Source of the DNA: Meandrina meandrites
Taxonomy: Eukaryota; Cnidaria; Anthozoa; Scleractinia; Meandrinidae
Direction: 5' to 3'
DNA: 64,000 nucleotides
Assembly: GCA_963693305.1 (NCBI GenBank)
Contig: OY855915.1
Span: 434,001-498,000 of the forward strand
Below are positions 26,395 to 38,900 of this stretch, one piece after another. The notes below the pieces were generated by a model. It did no database searches. It saw only the letters and a list, made by a program, of their open reading frames with translations, and was not told where the DNA came from. Each line of letters begins with the position of its first letter. Within the stretch, counting starts at the first letter, position 1. A program made the translations under genes and the position numbers.

Positions 26395-27700
26395 CTAAAT
26401 ATGTTATCCTCCTACTGCAATTCATGGATGTTAAGTATCAATCTTAAAAAGACTAAAGTCGTGATCTTCCAAAAACGCGCAAAAAGATGTACTGAGTATA
26501 GTTTTCATATTGACAATGAAAACATTGAAGTTGTTCAGAATTACACCTATTTAGGAACATTAATCTCTTCAACAGGAAACTTTTCATTGGCGCTTGACAA
26601 ATTGAAAGAGAAGGCTCTCCACGCTCTTTTCAGCCTTAGAAAACACACACATGTTAGCAATCTGTCCCCATTCCTTGCAAATAAACTTTTTGACGCTATG
26701 ATCTCTCCCATTTTAACTTACAACAGAGAAATCTGGGGAGTATATACCAAACCTGATTTTAAGTCTTGGGACAGTTCACAGATTGAAAAAGCTCATCTCC
26801 AGTATTGTAAACGTTACTTAGAAGTAAGCAGTAAGGCATCGAATGTAGCTTGTAGAGCTGAGCTTGGAAGGTTTCCTCTTATAATAGCTATTAATCAAAA
26901 AATAATTAATTACACCTTATATCTCCACAATAAGGAAAATGACTCTATTGTTAAACAAATCTTTTTAATGTCATATGATCTTCATAACACCAGCAAAAAT
27001 AGTTTTTACTCTAATGTTATGAGGATGTCTGAATATTATAATCTGCCTGATTTTGACCCTACTTTCTTAACTGATGCTAAGATTAAACACTATATAAGTC
27101 TTATGCATCAAAAGTATATTTCACACTGGCAACACGTTGTTCGAAATTCTAAGAAATTAGAATTCTACAACACTTTTAAAGACGAATATACGCCTTCCTG
27201 CTATTTAGATCTTACAAGAAAACTAAATAACAGGAAAGAGTTAGTGAAACTTAGAATAGGTAATCACAAATTATTAATCGAAACTGGCAGATATGATCAA
27301 ATCCCAAGGGATAATAGACTCTGTCATTCGTGTGGATCAAACCAAATTGAAGATGAATTTCATTTGCTTTTCCACTGTACTAAATACTGTACTTTTAGAG
27401 ATGAATTTTACAAAAAATAGAGAATCAAATACCAAATATAACACAATTACCTCGTATGCAAGCCACCAAAAAATTAATGAATTCTGATAATTATCATTTA
27501 AATACTCAACTGATGAAGTTCATCTTGAGATGCTTATCTTTACGAAATAATCTTTTATCGAATGAAAGTGATGGAACACACACGTAATTGTTTTTCTCCT
27601 ATTACATAATTATGATTGTTATAAGTTTCATTTTACGCTTTTGCAATACTGTATGTACTTATAGTCATGCAAATAAAGCTTGTTGTTGTTGTTGTTGTTG
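26395..27700 (+). mobile_element. LINE 3' fragment with (TTG)n tail
   Basis: The element comprises the truncated ORF2, about 250 bp of AT-rich 3' UTR, an aataaa at about 27,671, and a (ttg)n tail ending at 27,700. A simple-repeat tail rather than poly-A suggests a CR1/L2-like clade (inference). Its orientation is opposite to both genes. Confidence 0.75.
26401..27420 (+). pseudogene. 5'-truncated LINE reverse transcriptase, C-terminal part
   Basis: About 340 in-frame codons. The sequence starts at the end of the RT palm/thumb (WMLSINLKKTKVVIF, then YTYLGTLISSTGNFS) and runs through the post-RT region (PILTYNREIWGVY) to a C-terminal Cys/His cluster (CHSCGSNQIEDEFHLLFHC). These are features of non-LTR retrotransposon ORF2 proteins. 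The endonuclease and the catalytic YxDD part of RT are absent, so this is a dead 5'-truncated copy, although the remaining frame is intact and therefore fairly young. Upstream frame extension comes from flanking DNA and a non-ATG start. Confidence 0.85.
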
Positions 27701-28257
27701 CTCGGCAACTTTTCGGCAACTTTTGAGATTTTTGGCAACTTTTCAAATTTTTGGCAACTTTTCGTTTTTTTAGCATTTTTTAAATTGCTTTTTAGTTTTT
27801 TTCGAAACATTTATAGGCTTTTGAAAGAAAAGTCAGCTAAATTCAACTGGTTTATACCACTGTGTGAGTGTGTGGACTCCAGGACTGGCCAATGCTAATT
27901 ACCAATGCCAGCTTGGTGTTGCACGCCTGTCCATGAGGTCAGCGGTATTACATGAAAAGTTTTTCAAAACGGCCGACAGGAGAACACTGATGGCGGGAAA
28001 CACTGTCAGTGATTCAGATTCCAGCTGGGAATGAAGTTTTGTTAAAAAAAGAAATTGTGAATAAAACCTACTTATACTGTGCATGATCTAAACCGCAATA
28101 AAGCCAACTTCAAGTGCAAACAAATAAAAAATAGCAACTTTTCGGCAACTTTTTTGAAATTCAGCAACTTTTCGGCAACTTTAAAAATAAAATAGCAACT
28201 TTTTAGCAACTTTTAGACACTTTTATGGGCAACTTTCTGAGAATTTATCGGCAACTT
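27701..28257. repeat. Dispersed ggcaactttt repeat clusters
   Basis: About 5 copies of (g)gcaactttt at 27,701-27,770 and about 8 at 28,133-28,257, separated by unrelated sequence. The last copy joins directly to the right inverted repeat of the composite element. Confidence 0.7.
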
Positions 28258-28278
28258 GTGGTTAAGCCTACCCATGGG

Positions 28279-29356
28279 ATCGGAGGAACAAACGATGAAA
28301 TGCAGCAGGTAGCGCAGAGCAAATGCAGCAGGAATTCATGATAAACACGCGTGGAAACGCACAGGGTGGATACGGTTAGTCAGGAGACGCCTGAATAAAG
28401 ACAAGTAAAGGTGCATTGGGAAACGGGCGCCTTTATGTTTCAGGAAAGGCATGACAAAAACCACAGGGAGCCCACGGGCAATGCAGAAGGTATTTATAGC
28501 GGAGGGAACGAACAGATAAATTGCGCACTGGGACGCGATATTTAAGGTGGTACTAAAGTAACTATTTTGGAATGCCTTGAAGTTTTCTCCCATGAAACGT
28601 GTGTGCCAAATTTTGGGTTATGATAACGAAAATCCTCCGAGATATGGACGAGCAAAGTTTCGTTTCCACGGCCGTTTTCGCGAAACAATTTTGAACACGA
28701 TACTGTTGGTTAGGGTTAGGGTGGACTCTAGGACCCAGTCCATTGGGAGGGCTGAACCAGCATCTAAAGAAACACGCACGTCATCAGCGACTTCCCGAAA
28801 AACACCAGCACCATGTTCTAACCTTGTTGCATACAAAGTCGTCGCCTTGTCGCTTTGTACTTATGCTTGCCACAGTACAGTCGAGATGTTGTTGAAGTGA
28901 AAAATATCGCTGGTACGACTAGGGGCATTGTTCCTTCATGCTGATGCCATGATTTTTTTTCAAATAGCGTGCGACAACGAACTCGCTTTCATTACTGGAT
29001 AGATAGATACATCGTTTATTTCCGTAAGATCACAACTAGCAGCTATGAGCTGAATTACTTGTGTTATGTACATTTGTAGAAGTTCAAACTTATAAAAATT
29101 CCCAACTAAATCATAACAAAAAATATTATATAAGGTTAAAATACACAAAGAACTTGGACAGTAACGATATGAATTGAATAAGGAAAAGCGAAGCACTTCC
29201 AGAGCTACTACATGTATTGTGTTCGTGTTCTGTCCCCTAAGAATATAATACCTATACACAGGGGCTCGTGACCCATACCCCTATACCTACAGGCAGGGAC
29301 TATTAGGATGCCTCCTAGGGTTTCGGCCTCTGGGCCGGCTGATACCCTGCGGGGTA
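28279..29356. other. Non-coding spacer
   Basis: No supported gene. A modestly GC-rich patch at about 28,600-28,870 is open on both strands and contains two telomere-like ttaggg units (about 28,709-28,721), too few to be a telomeric array. Confidence 0.5.
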
Positions 29357-29366
29357 ATAATGTCTC

Positions 29367-29471
29367 TAGCCTGCGAACGCAGACGTACTTCCGGCTGTCG
29401 CTTGTCTCCGCCGAAAAATATTTTTCGGCGGAGACAAGCGACAGCCGGAAATACGTCTGCGTTCGCAGGCT
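29367..29471. mobile_element. 105-bp near-perfect palindromic MITE with 10-bp target duplication
   Basis: The arms read tagcctgcgaacgcagacgt... and, in inverse orientation, ...acgtctgcgttcgcaggct, meeting at ccgaaaaatatttttcgg with about one mismatch overall. The direct repeat ataatgtctc flanks it at 29,357-29,366 and 29,472-29,481. A duplication of that length suggests a Mutator- or hAT-like transposase in trans (inference). The transcript of either strand would form a long hairpin. Confidence 0.88.
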
Positions 29472-29853
29472 ATAATGTCTCCTATCCGGAAACGAAACAC
29501 TATTTCTCTTTGAACTAGCTGCTTGTTGTCTTTGTGCTCTTAAGAACGAGCTTTTCAAGAAATCCAAGATGTAACGTACATCGAGCTAAAATATATCGAG
29601 AAATCCTCGGATTCAATGCGTCTGCAAGAATTATAAACCAAAACAGTAATTTTATGACATTATAGGACGAAAACAAGCTTAGAGTCCAAGAAAATGCTTC
29701 CCACATGGGAGGGAAAGAGTTGAACAACACTTTTATATAGTCATTCGCAGAATCAGGGAGTCGGAACTCCCTCGTGCGGGTGGACCGGTGAGGATGGGAC
29801 TCTGCAGAGACTCTGCTCCCCATAACTCTACCCCCCATAACTCTACCCCATGA

Positions 29854-29885
29854 GGGGGGTAGGGGTAGGGGTAGGGGGGGGGGGG
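29854..29885 (+). repeat. G-rich tract with G-quadruplex potential
   Basis: Four or more runs of at least four G separated by 'ta' spacers, ending in a 12-G run. It satisfies the usual G3+ N1-7 quadruplex pattern. Confidence 0.7.
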
Positions 29886-30321
29886 CAGAGAAGGGGGAGC
29901 ATTTTGCTCAAAGTATTTTTCATTTTTTTTTCTTTGATTGTTGAGTTCGAGGGGGCCGCCATCTTGGTTTCTAAATGCGAGTAAAAACTGGAGAGAGTAC
30001 AAAATGCCCGCGGGCTGGGGTACTGGGGGTTGCTACAGAACTGCTTTCTTGTCCACGCTGTTTTATTAGGGACCTTACGACACCACGACAACGTCGACTG
30101 GAATGAATTTATATTTTACTTAACATTTCCGCTACTATTCTAATTCACTTAGTGCGTTCATTTTTGTCAGAACTGATCTCTAGCTGAATATGTAAGCACA
30201 TATTTTTGGAGATCTGTAAAATAGTTTGCAATTGTCCCTTTTCGGCGTCAATAATATTTCCATCAGCAATTGGTTTATGCTTTCAACAAGCGATTTTATT
30301 TGTCCGCTAGCTAGCTTGTGT

Positions 30322-30553
30322 GCAATTTTCAATGGTGAGTTCATTCTGCACAGTTCAGGCTGTATTGTGGGCAATTTTCAATGGTGTGTTCAAGTTAGAA
30401 ATCGCTGATTTTAGCTCTGCACAGTTCGGGCTGTATTGTGGACAATTTTCAATGGTGTGTTCAAGTTAAAAATCGCTGATTTTAGCTCTGCACAGTTCGA
30501 GCTGTATTGTGGGCAATTTCCCCCTCTCCCCCCCCCCCCCCCCCCCCCCCCCC
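30322..30553. repeat. 71-bp tandem repeat ending in a 26-C homopolymer
   Basis: Successive units start at gcacagttc (30,348; 30,419; 30,490; spacing 71 bp) and carry tgtattgtgggcaattttca. There are nearly three copies. The last copy runs into an uninterrupted C run at 30,528-30,553. Confidence 0.85.
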
Positions 30554-32946
30554 ACTCCTATGTAGGATGTAGGCTTCAGGTTGGTCTTATGAGGCTCTAC
30601 ACAGTTACAAACGACCAGAAACAACTGTTTACTGAATTTCAATTTTATTCTCTATCAATTTGCACTTAAGATTTAATGTCTAACATGTACTCTACGTGTT
30701 TGCATATTTTGCACTTTATCATGTATTTTAGTCAAAAAGTTATCTCCCACAAGTCACTTATCACAATTGTGCATTCTTAAGCTTACATTTTTAAAATATC
30801 CTTAATGATTTTGTCTAAATCCTACTTCCTCTTATTGAAAAATTACATCATTTTTTCCATGCTTACAGCAACTCCTGTATCTCGAGACTCGCCAGAAGCG
30901 TATCGGATATTTTGCGTTATTTTGTAATCATGAGGCTGGGCCTTCTAGCATCAATTTATCCTGAGAAAGTTTGATTTTCACTTAGCTACTGCTGCATTTA
31001 TGGAAAGACGGCTTCAGAAAACTGCAAAACATTGTACTTGTAGGTCTTGGACACTCTACCTCACGAGTGGAATCACCTTAACATGTTCAGTTAAATAAAT
31101 CAAATGTGAATCGGCACGAATTCGATTCCGCATAACCCTCTAATACTATTTCATGTTTTTTAAAGATATTTTACAGCCATGGTGTGGTCGTACAGAGTAT
31201 TTGGATATGAAATCTGAATTAATCATTACTTCCCTTTTTTTCTTGCATCAATGACTACAACCAAATGATATGATGTTACATCCAAGAATGTAAGACTGGA
31301 AGCTTTAACTGAAAATACTCACACATCCATGAAAAGAAAAACCACCTTAACCTGATTAATGTGTTGAACAACGAAGTTCTCAAAACTAACCGTGTGACAA
31401 CTCAGGAATGTTAGTTTGACGAGGCAGTTGAAAATTGTTTAAAAAAGAATACGCGAGCCTGCCTTAACCCATTCACCTGGAGAAAAAGGACTTACAAAGC
31501 AGAGTTGTGGATGTTGGTCTCTTTAAACACTAAAAATGTGACGAAATGTTCTCTTAATATGAAAAGTCTACAAACTAAATATCGTATATCTCGTACATGT
31601 TCTACATAAACATGTTTCAGAGATTAAGCATCACGTTTTTCGGCAAGCAACAGAGGCGTTCGGATTAATTCTGTTAACGTTTCCAAAATCTGTCAAGATA
31701 ATTGAAAAACGTTCGAAACAAACACGAAACTTCTCACTTCCGCGTGCACACGGCGGACGGCTAACGTGAGATTCATGCTGCTCGCGAGAAGAGAAAACGT
31801 AAGGCACAATCTCTCTATCAATAAAAAAAAATACAGACGTCTTTAACGCAATGGTAAAAAGAGATCTTGCAAGTGGTGTAACTTCATCAAAAGATCAAGA
31901 ATAAGGAATTAAGAAAAATGAGAGTTTGATGTAGAAGTATTACATTAAAAATACAAACACCAGAAAAATCGACGAGAAATTATTCTTTACAACTCAAGAG
32001 TGTTATTTTCTAACTACCGTCTTGTTTCTAACACCTAGCATGCATGTGCAAGCGGAATGCCTTGCTCGATATCTAGCTGATGCGACATTGCTGAGGTGTC
32101 AGTTGAAATGATTCTTGAATAGCGCTAAGTGTTTTGTCCAAATCAGCACACCGAACGAGATGGCTCTTACCATTTATAATTCAGTCTCCAACGATACAAA
32201 ATTTCCGACGGTTCGTACCTCAAAACGTAGTACATAGTTTCCAAACGGTCTTCTGGAAAATGACTGTTCCGTTTGCTTCCCAACCAAAATTTCCGGGATC
32301 GCTTAAATGGTAAGCAGGACCTTTTTCAGTGTCTTTGGGAGAATTTGCCAAAAATGGAAGTTCCTAAACAAGAAACACTTGGGGAAAGACTTCCACAACC
32401 AAAGGTGTATGAACTATAGCTGTTTAAAAACAAAATCTCTCCCTATTGTTTCTACAATAGACGGTTTCTAAGCTACCAAAGGGACCATATAATTGTAGCG
32501 TTCAGTGTACTTGCTGTAATTCCTGCAATTAATTTTGATTAAAATTAAATACTCCACCATTTTCATTCAATACTCATTCAAATAAAATCCTAATGGATTA
32601 CAAAATCTGTCTTTACAAGTGCTCATTATCTAACTAAATAAATATTGCATTAATATAATTGGAATTAAGACTCATTTTCTTACGACCCCTTTTTTATAAA
32701 TTGACTGGTGACATCTGTGTACCTTCTCATTAAAAACTTCACTTTAAGTTTAATTCTAAACATCTCTAATGTACAATTTATCTACCATGAGCTACATACA
32801 ATATTCTATAAATAAATTGCTGCTAGGCTCTCTTGTTCCTTTTCCAGATGTCAGCGTGATATTGTTTGGATTTTTGTTTTGTCAAATCTTATCGGGGTTC
32901 TTTGCAGCCCTGCAGGAAGAACAAAAGATAAATCAATGGTACAGTC
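30554..32946. other. Intergenic region downstream of the modular gene
   Basis: No supported gene. One minus-strand stretch at about 32,225-32,371 follows an acceptor-like sequence and stays open for 47 codons; I did not include it in the gene model (see rejected items). Confidence 0.45.
32749..32754 (-). terminator. Possible polyadenylation signal of the modular gene
   Basis: ATTAAA on the minus strand, about 190 bp past the proposed stop. No AATAAA lies nearer. Weak. Confidence 0.25.
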
Positions 32947-32971
32947 TCACCTATCCTTAACTCGGTCACCC
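32947..32971 (-). CDS. Modular gene exon 42 (probable terminal exon)
   Basis: Acceptor aaactgcag, phase 2, then GDRVKDR and TGA at 32,947. If a 41-bp sequence beginning gtgaga is instead spliced out, the end reads DRAAKNPDKI. That intron would be very short, so I prefer the direct stop. The total frame closes exactly with this exon, but it is short and less certain. Confidence 0.55.
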
Positions 32972-35900
32972 CTGCAGTTTCAAAATCTTGGAGTACTTGC
33001 TGTTTGTTTCTTCACTTTAAACATGAAAATATTTAGTAACTCCCCCTCTCACCCTTAACAATGTTGCGTAGCATGCAAAAAATAATAATAATAATGCCTC
33101 TGATTGCTGCATATTTTTGCTTACAAATTGAAACGCACTGCACAAGGGGTTCGGGCGCATTGCGCCATCCAACATTGAGAGGGGGAATGGGGGTTGGTGT
33201 GCCAACGACTCTTGACAGTGATTGTATACATCACAGACAGACAGTTCAAATGGTCCCAGCTCTGTCCCTGACCATTGCGTCCACTCTGATATCGTGTTCG
33301 ACGTCCGTATTATAAGAAATAGGCCGAGTTTTTTTCCTCAAAGTTAAAGAAAGAAAACCACGATCCGTTTGAAAATATGGACAACGGGATACAATTTATT
33401 TAAGGTTATTCCTTGGAAGACACTTGTGTAAACAAAAACGATTGAAGAAACAAACTGCCAGGATCAACTTCACGATACGTGTAAGTAGAATTTTATTTAA
33501 ACACAATGTTCAGTGTAGTCAATAAGATTGTAGGAATGTCAGTTACTTACCCAGGGGACCCCTCATGGTAGGCAAATGGTGCAAATCTTGAACTGGGATT
33601 AATAAACCTTTTTCCTGGACTGTGCACTCTCTCAGGCCCAGATCCTCCCAGCCATATCGGATGAGATTGGCGGGGCTCAGCTGTCCTGGGTCTGGTCGGT
33701 CCATCCACTTGAGAAATAACTGGGCTCCTAAAGCTGAAAAAAATCATAAACAGTGACATGTGATGAACATTGCCCAGCAAAATGACAACAAGAAATATAA
33801 CGAAACGTATCACCTGAGGAGGCGGGCGATACTTATTCCAAATTTTCACAACTACAATTACAAGGGAATGCATTATGACAATCAGCAAAGAGAGTTAACA
33901 CTCTGAGGATTGAAGGATGCTGATACCCATTATGCAGGTTTGCCACGATTCGAAAATTCATTAAGCCTGGTCTGGTTTGGTCTGGATTGCTAAATACAAT
34001 GCAAATTCTATTTTATTTTGGAATACTTGATATCTTTTTAAAATGCTTCCAGAAATGTACATTGTCATACCTCCTCAGACTTCGGCGTGATGCTTGATCT
34101 GTGGAAAAAAAAGATTAATAATTACCTGAATGTATTTATCCACCAGAGCAAATGTACAAAATTCCTGCTGCAAACAGAGCTCAGCCAAAGCAACACTCAC
34201 TGGTATTTGCATTGTTAATAACGATACCACTTGAGTATGACGTTGTTTGGGTTTTTGCTTACCTCTCTGGAAGTTACTTGTTTCTGGCATTGTTAACAAG
34301 TCTGTTTATGAATAAAAATAAAAATAAATCAGAAAGACGAGCAAAATGGTTACAAATAAGAGACACAGGTCTTGCTTCAAAATAATTGGCGGGTTTTTGC
34401 TGTTAATAGGGAACCAAACACCAAGAGTCTTGCTGACGCTTCGGCACATGTCAAACTTCATTTAAGAAACACTATGTTGTGGTACAAATTTATCCTTGGT
34501 TCAAATTTCATTTTCCTTTGTTTTAAACTCATTATCATACATAACCATACCCAAAAACAAAGTGAATGAATGAATTGCAAATTCTGCAAAACAAAGCAGC
34601 TAAGTTGATATTAGATAGACCACCTTACTCCTCATCCACTGATGCATTAACAATCTTGAGATGGCCGAATCTCGAAGAACGTAGGAAATGTCATCGATGT
34701 ATATATGCATACAAGTGTATTAATGGCCAACTTAATCATTCTTTGGACATTGTAAGAAAGAGTGATATGCACTCCTACAATACTCGCAATAAAGATACTA
34801 TAAAGCTCCCCAAAATTAAATACAATTGGGGAAAACATCGTTCGCGGTACCACTGTTTCAAAGACTTCAATGAGTTAGAGAAAACTGTAAGAAACTCAGC
34901 AAGTTTGCCAATTTTTAAGAAGTGTCTTTTTTCTACTTTTTATAATTAAGTATTTTAATTCTTGTAGTGTATCTAATTTTATTGTAAATATTGATTCGGT
35001 TTTTAGCTCTAATTTATTGATTTTTATTTGTATTATAGTATAATATATATCTAGTGTTAGGACCTTCATGTAAACCACTTCTAGTGATGGAGTTTCCTAA
35101 TAAAAGATTGTTATTATTATTATAACGAACAAAGAACTAATCAGTTTATAGGTTTTAAAGCATTGTGCTTTGGAAGTATTAAGTATTTAGAACATGAAAA
35201 ATGAAAGCGATCAACAAACCTTTGTGATGACCTCCTTTCCTAGCAATATTAAGATAATCAGACGCAGTCCCCCGGTGCCGCATACTTGCACTCCTTCTGA
35301 GAGGACCATCTGAGCTGGGCTCTAAAAACAAAGACAACCACCATTATAAGGGCTGGGTAGCAGCTCTAGCAAGGTCTCACATGAATGGCTCGACTTCCTT
35401 CGAGAGAACAATAGAACAAACAACAGGAGCAATGCCTCTAGCCCCAAAACAATAGCAACTACTACACTAGAGGACCAGTAGAATTACAAGCTTACGAGAG
35501 CTGCTAACTACTGCATTATAACGCTGTGTATGTTATATTTATAGCCCAGATGACTTTCCATTCTATTCATCACAAACCTAAAATCAAATGACACATTTAC
35601 TTATTTTAGAATTGCTTGACATATATTAGCATCTATGGAGCGTTTTCACTCACGTGACTAGCGACCATATTGGTTTGCTGAAACAAAAGACAATTTTTGC
35701 ATAAAAATAGAGTTTCATTCCCGGAGGAATGGCTTGCTACACCAATATGGCCGCCGTTTCTTTGTTTTGGAACACCAATATGGCTGCCGTGACGTCATAG
35801 GAAAACGCTCTATAACCATCGCTCTCAAACATAATTACACGATATTTTACAAGTAAATGAGTCATAAATTGACGTGTATAGATATGATCTGCTGTAAGTA

Positions 35901-38900
35901 AACTGCTAGTAACCTTTTCTTCGTGGACTGTCCATGGCATCAAAACTGTTAGCACCTGGTGAACTTGTGTGACGTGGAGCGCTGCTCAGAAGATCTACAA
36001 TTTAATTATTTTACTGAGTTACTGACTGCAGAGAAGGACTTGATTTTCAAACAATCACGTACAGTTTCCAAAAACAAACACAAACACTAAACATTAGAAA
36101 ATAAGAACAAACAGCAAACTGGAAAGCCGGTCAAAAATAACAGTGAAGACGACACGCGCACACGTTAAAGACATTTGTTGTACATGGAAATGAAGAAGCT
36201 CCTCGTGCACCCCCTCCCTCCCCTCCCCTACGTAATTTGTGTCACTGTTTGCACCTTCAGTGTATAGTACTAAGCAGTTTACTGACCTGGATGTCCGCCA
36301 CCTTTCCTTGCAAGCCTGAGGTAGTCACTTGAGTCTCTGGGTGTGCTGCTTGCAGACCTTGGACTACTAACTGGAGTCGAATCTATAAATAAACATAATT
36401 AGGTATTAGAGGTTTGACCAACAACTCTTTGTCCCACACTCGTAACATTATAAATATTTAATCTGTCATATATCATTACCGAGCTTAAAATTTACCATCC
36501 TTCTTCATTTACCAACTAATCTAAGTTGATAGTTGATACACGCTTGTTAAATTCTTCCATTGCCATTATTACAATTCAAGACTACAATATTTATAACATT
36601 TGCACCTGTATTTCGTTTCATTTCCTTCGGCTTGGGACTGGGACTGGGGCTGGCTTTTTGTGGTGTCGTCATCAGCAAGTCTGTAAGAAATTTATTATTA
36701 ACGTTGTATAAACATGTCACGAAATTCTTTATTAACGTTGTGTAAACATGTCACGAAATTATCTCATAAAAAATGGATACTACTGTAGTTGGCGGCAAGA
36801 ACATATTTTTTTACGAATTAGTGCAGAGAATTAGAAAAAATCTGTTTCTAACAAGAGAAAATAAAATGCACTCCTTTATGCCACCATGCAATTTACTTTT
36901 CATCATACATGTATAGAAAAAAAACACATTAAACAAAACAGCCATGCAAAAATGGGAAATAACATAATAAAGTCGATAATACGATATGGAAGTCCAGTTG
37001 GTTCTGTTTTTAGTTTCTAAAGAGTTTATATCAACAAAGACAAAACATTTTCTATATGCTTAAAAAATAACCAAAATGTTTCTGTGTTTCTTTGATTTTG
37101 CTATAGGAACGCATCATCACGAGTTGCTTTCTAACATGTTCCGAATATGGCTTGTAAGGTTCTGCCTTTCCCTTTCTGTGCACGCCGCTCCATTTATGCA
37201 TGCTACAAGTTTGCACCATACCTCTATGTCCACCTCCTTTCCTGGCCATTTTCAAATACTCTGTATTAGCTGGTGAACTATCAGCATTTGTCTTTCTTGG
37301 GCTACTGGAAGGAGATTCTGAAAAGGACAGTTCTTAAACTCAAGAACAGTTTCACAAAAACAACTAGAAAAATTATCCTTTAATGAGTTTGGTTTGTGTT
37401 TTTTTTCGAAGCAGGAAACAACAATTGCACAACAACAACAACAACAACAACAACAACTTTATTGCACCCTTAATTAATTTAAATTACAATACAGACAAGA
37501 ATTAAAATAAAATAAAGTGCATGCCTGCCCAAAACAACCATCATTGGCTAATAAGGTTGGGCAGACATCCTTAGTGCTTATAACAAAAGTTTTTAAAGGG
37601 GTCAGGTGTACTAAAGATTTAGTTAACAAATACACAAACACACAAACACACAAACATAATATAAGTTTACTTAAGAACTTTAGTGAAAAAAGGTGGAGAA
37701 TAAAGTATATGGACAGATTAACTAGCAGAAGGAAGGAATTTAAAATTAGACTTATAAGTAAATAGTTCCGTTAATAGCTTGCAATAATGCACGGCACATA
37801 CTTGTAGAGGTTACCCTAGCGGTTTACCCTTATTGACATGATATGCCATAAACTAGCGGTACTGTACTTCGCACATGCATTTGGTATCTGTTCGAATCAA
37901 GTTTCCATTTTTAACAATTGTTCAGTGGTTCTTATTCGTCAATTTTCGTTAAGACAGGTTCTCGCAGAAACAGTACTTTAATCCCTGAACAGTTTGAGAG
38001 GAAAACATAACTTGGTTCTAATAGAACACTAGTGAGATTAGACATTTCATAGCTGGTGCATCTTGAAATAATTGGCCACTTTGTTTCAAGTTCGTTGCAG
38101 CAAACCGTCTAAATCTTTTTTCAATCTTACTATGTTTTCCTACCTGAGAAGACTAATTTTGCATATTATTTTTTAGCGCCTTTAACGTGAAAGGCCACGT
38201 TTTAATATCAACCGGACGGAATACCTTTCCGCTGGAGAGTATCTTTAACAACACTTCCATCTTGATAGTACCAGTCCCCTAACTTGGTCTCTTGTTTCTT
38301 GGGCCTGGGACTGGGTTTATGATGTTCAATCGTGAGAAGGTCTGTCAAATAAAACACATCTTCGTTCAAGTACTCATTTGCTAAATTTATACATTTATTT
38401 CTGTTAACGAGGGTTAGCTTTAACATTTTAAACCAAAAGCAATCTTATATCAAAACACAGTAAGAGTCAAGTCCTGCTTCTGCGTGCCAAAAAGTGTTAA
38501 GAAATGGATTAATGTTATCCTAATACATTACTTTATTAAACTGTTACCTTTGTGTCCTCCTCCTTTCCGTGCTGTTTTCAGATATTCCGTTTCAGTGTTA
38601 ACTTGCACAGAGGAGCCACCATTCTGCTGACGAGGAGCTGTGAGGAAAAAAGATGCAGAAAGAGCAATTAGACTAAAGCCCATTTGGCTTCACTTTTTAC
38701 ATATAGGATAAGAAGGCAGCATAGCAACAACTTCATGACGAAATGCCACCAATTATTTTTGTCATTTTAGTCTAGGATCAACCCAATCTGGCAAACACAA
38801 CATGAAATGCTTTCATAAGAGTCAATGCAAAAACAAAATAGTATTACTCTGTAGTCAATAAAGATTGCAGTTTCTGTAGAGTCAAACACCAAAACCCACA

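Larger units (their letters stand above)
26358..28278. mobile_element. Composite element bounded by 29-bp inverted repeats, with a nested LINE
   Basis: A 29-bp sequence at 26,358-26,386 (cccatgggtaggcttagcca...) recurs inverted at 28,250-28,278 with one mismatch. Directly inside lie a plus-strand LINE remnant and, after its tail, many ggcaactttt motifs continuing to the right inverted repeat. The simplest reading is a ggcaactttt-bearing inverted-repeat element later invaded by a LINE. Confidence 0.6.

Noticed and set aside
26248..26400. Upstream extension of the LINE frame
   Set aside because: It starts at GTG and runs through the 29-bp inverted repeat, which is flanking DNA; similarity to LINE protein begins only at about 26,400.
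28709..28721. Telomere-like ttagggttaggg
   Set aside because: Only two units, with no longer array or subtelomeric context.
28577..28900. 107-codon plus-strand and 72-codon minus-strand frames
   Set aside because: Overlapping frames on both strands, no recognised domain, no matching splice partners.
32225..32371. Possible extra exon on the minus strand (47 open codons, starting ELPFLANSPKDTEKG)
   Set aside because: It has a plausible acceptor (cttgtttag) but needs phase 0, while exons 41 and 42 are phase 2. In the required frame it gives a different peptide that stops after 20 codons. No family similarity recognised.
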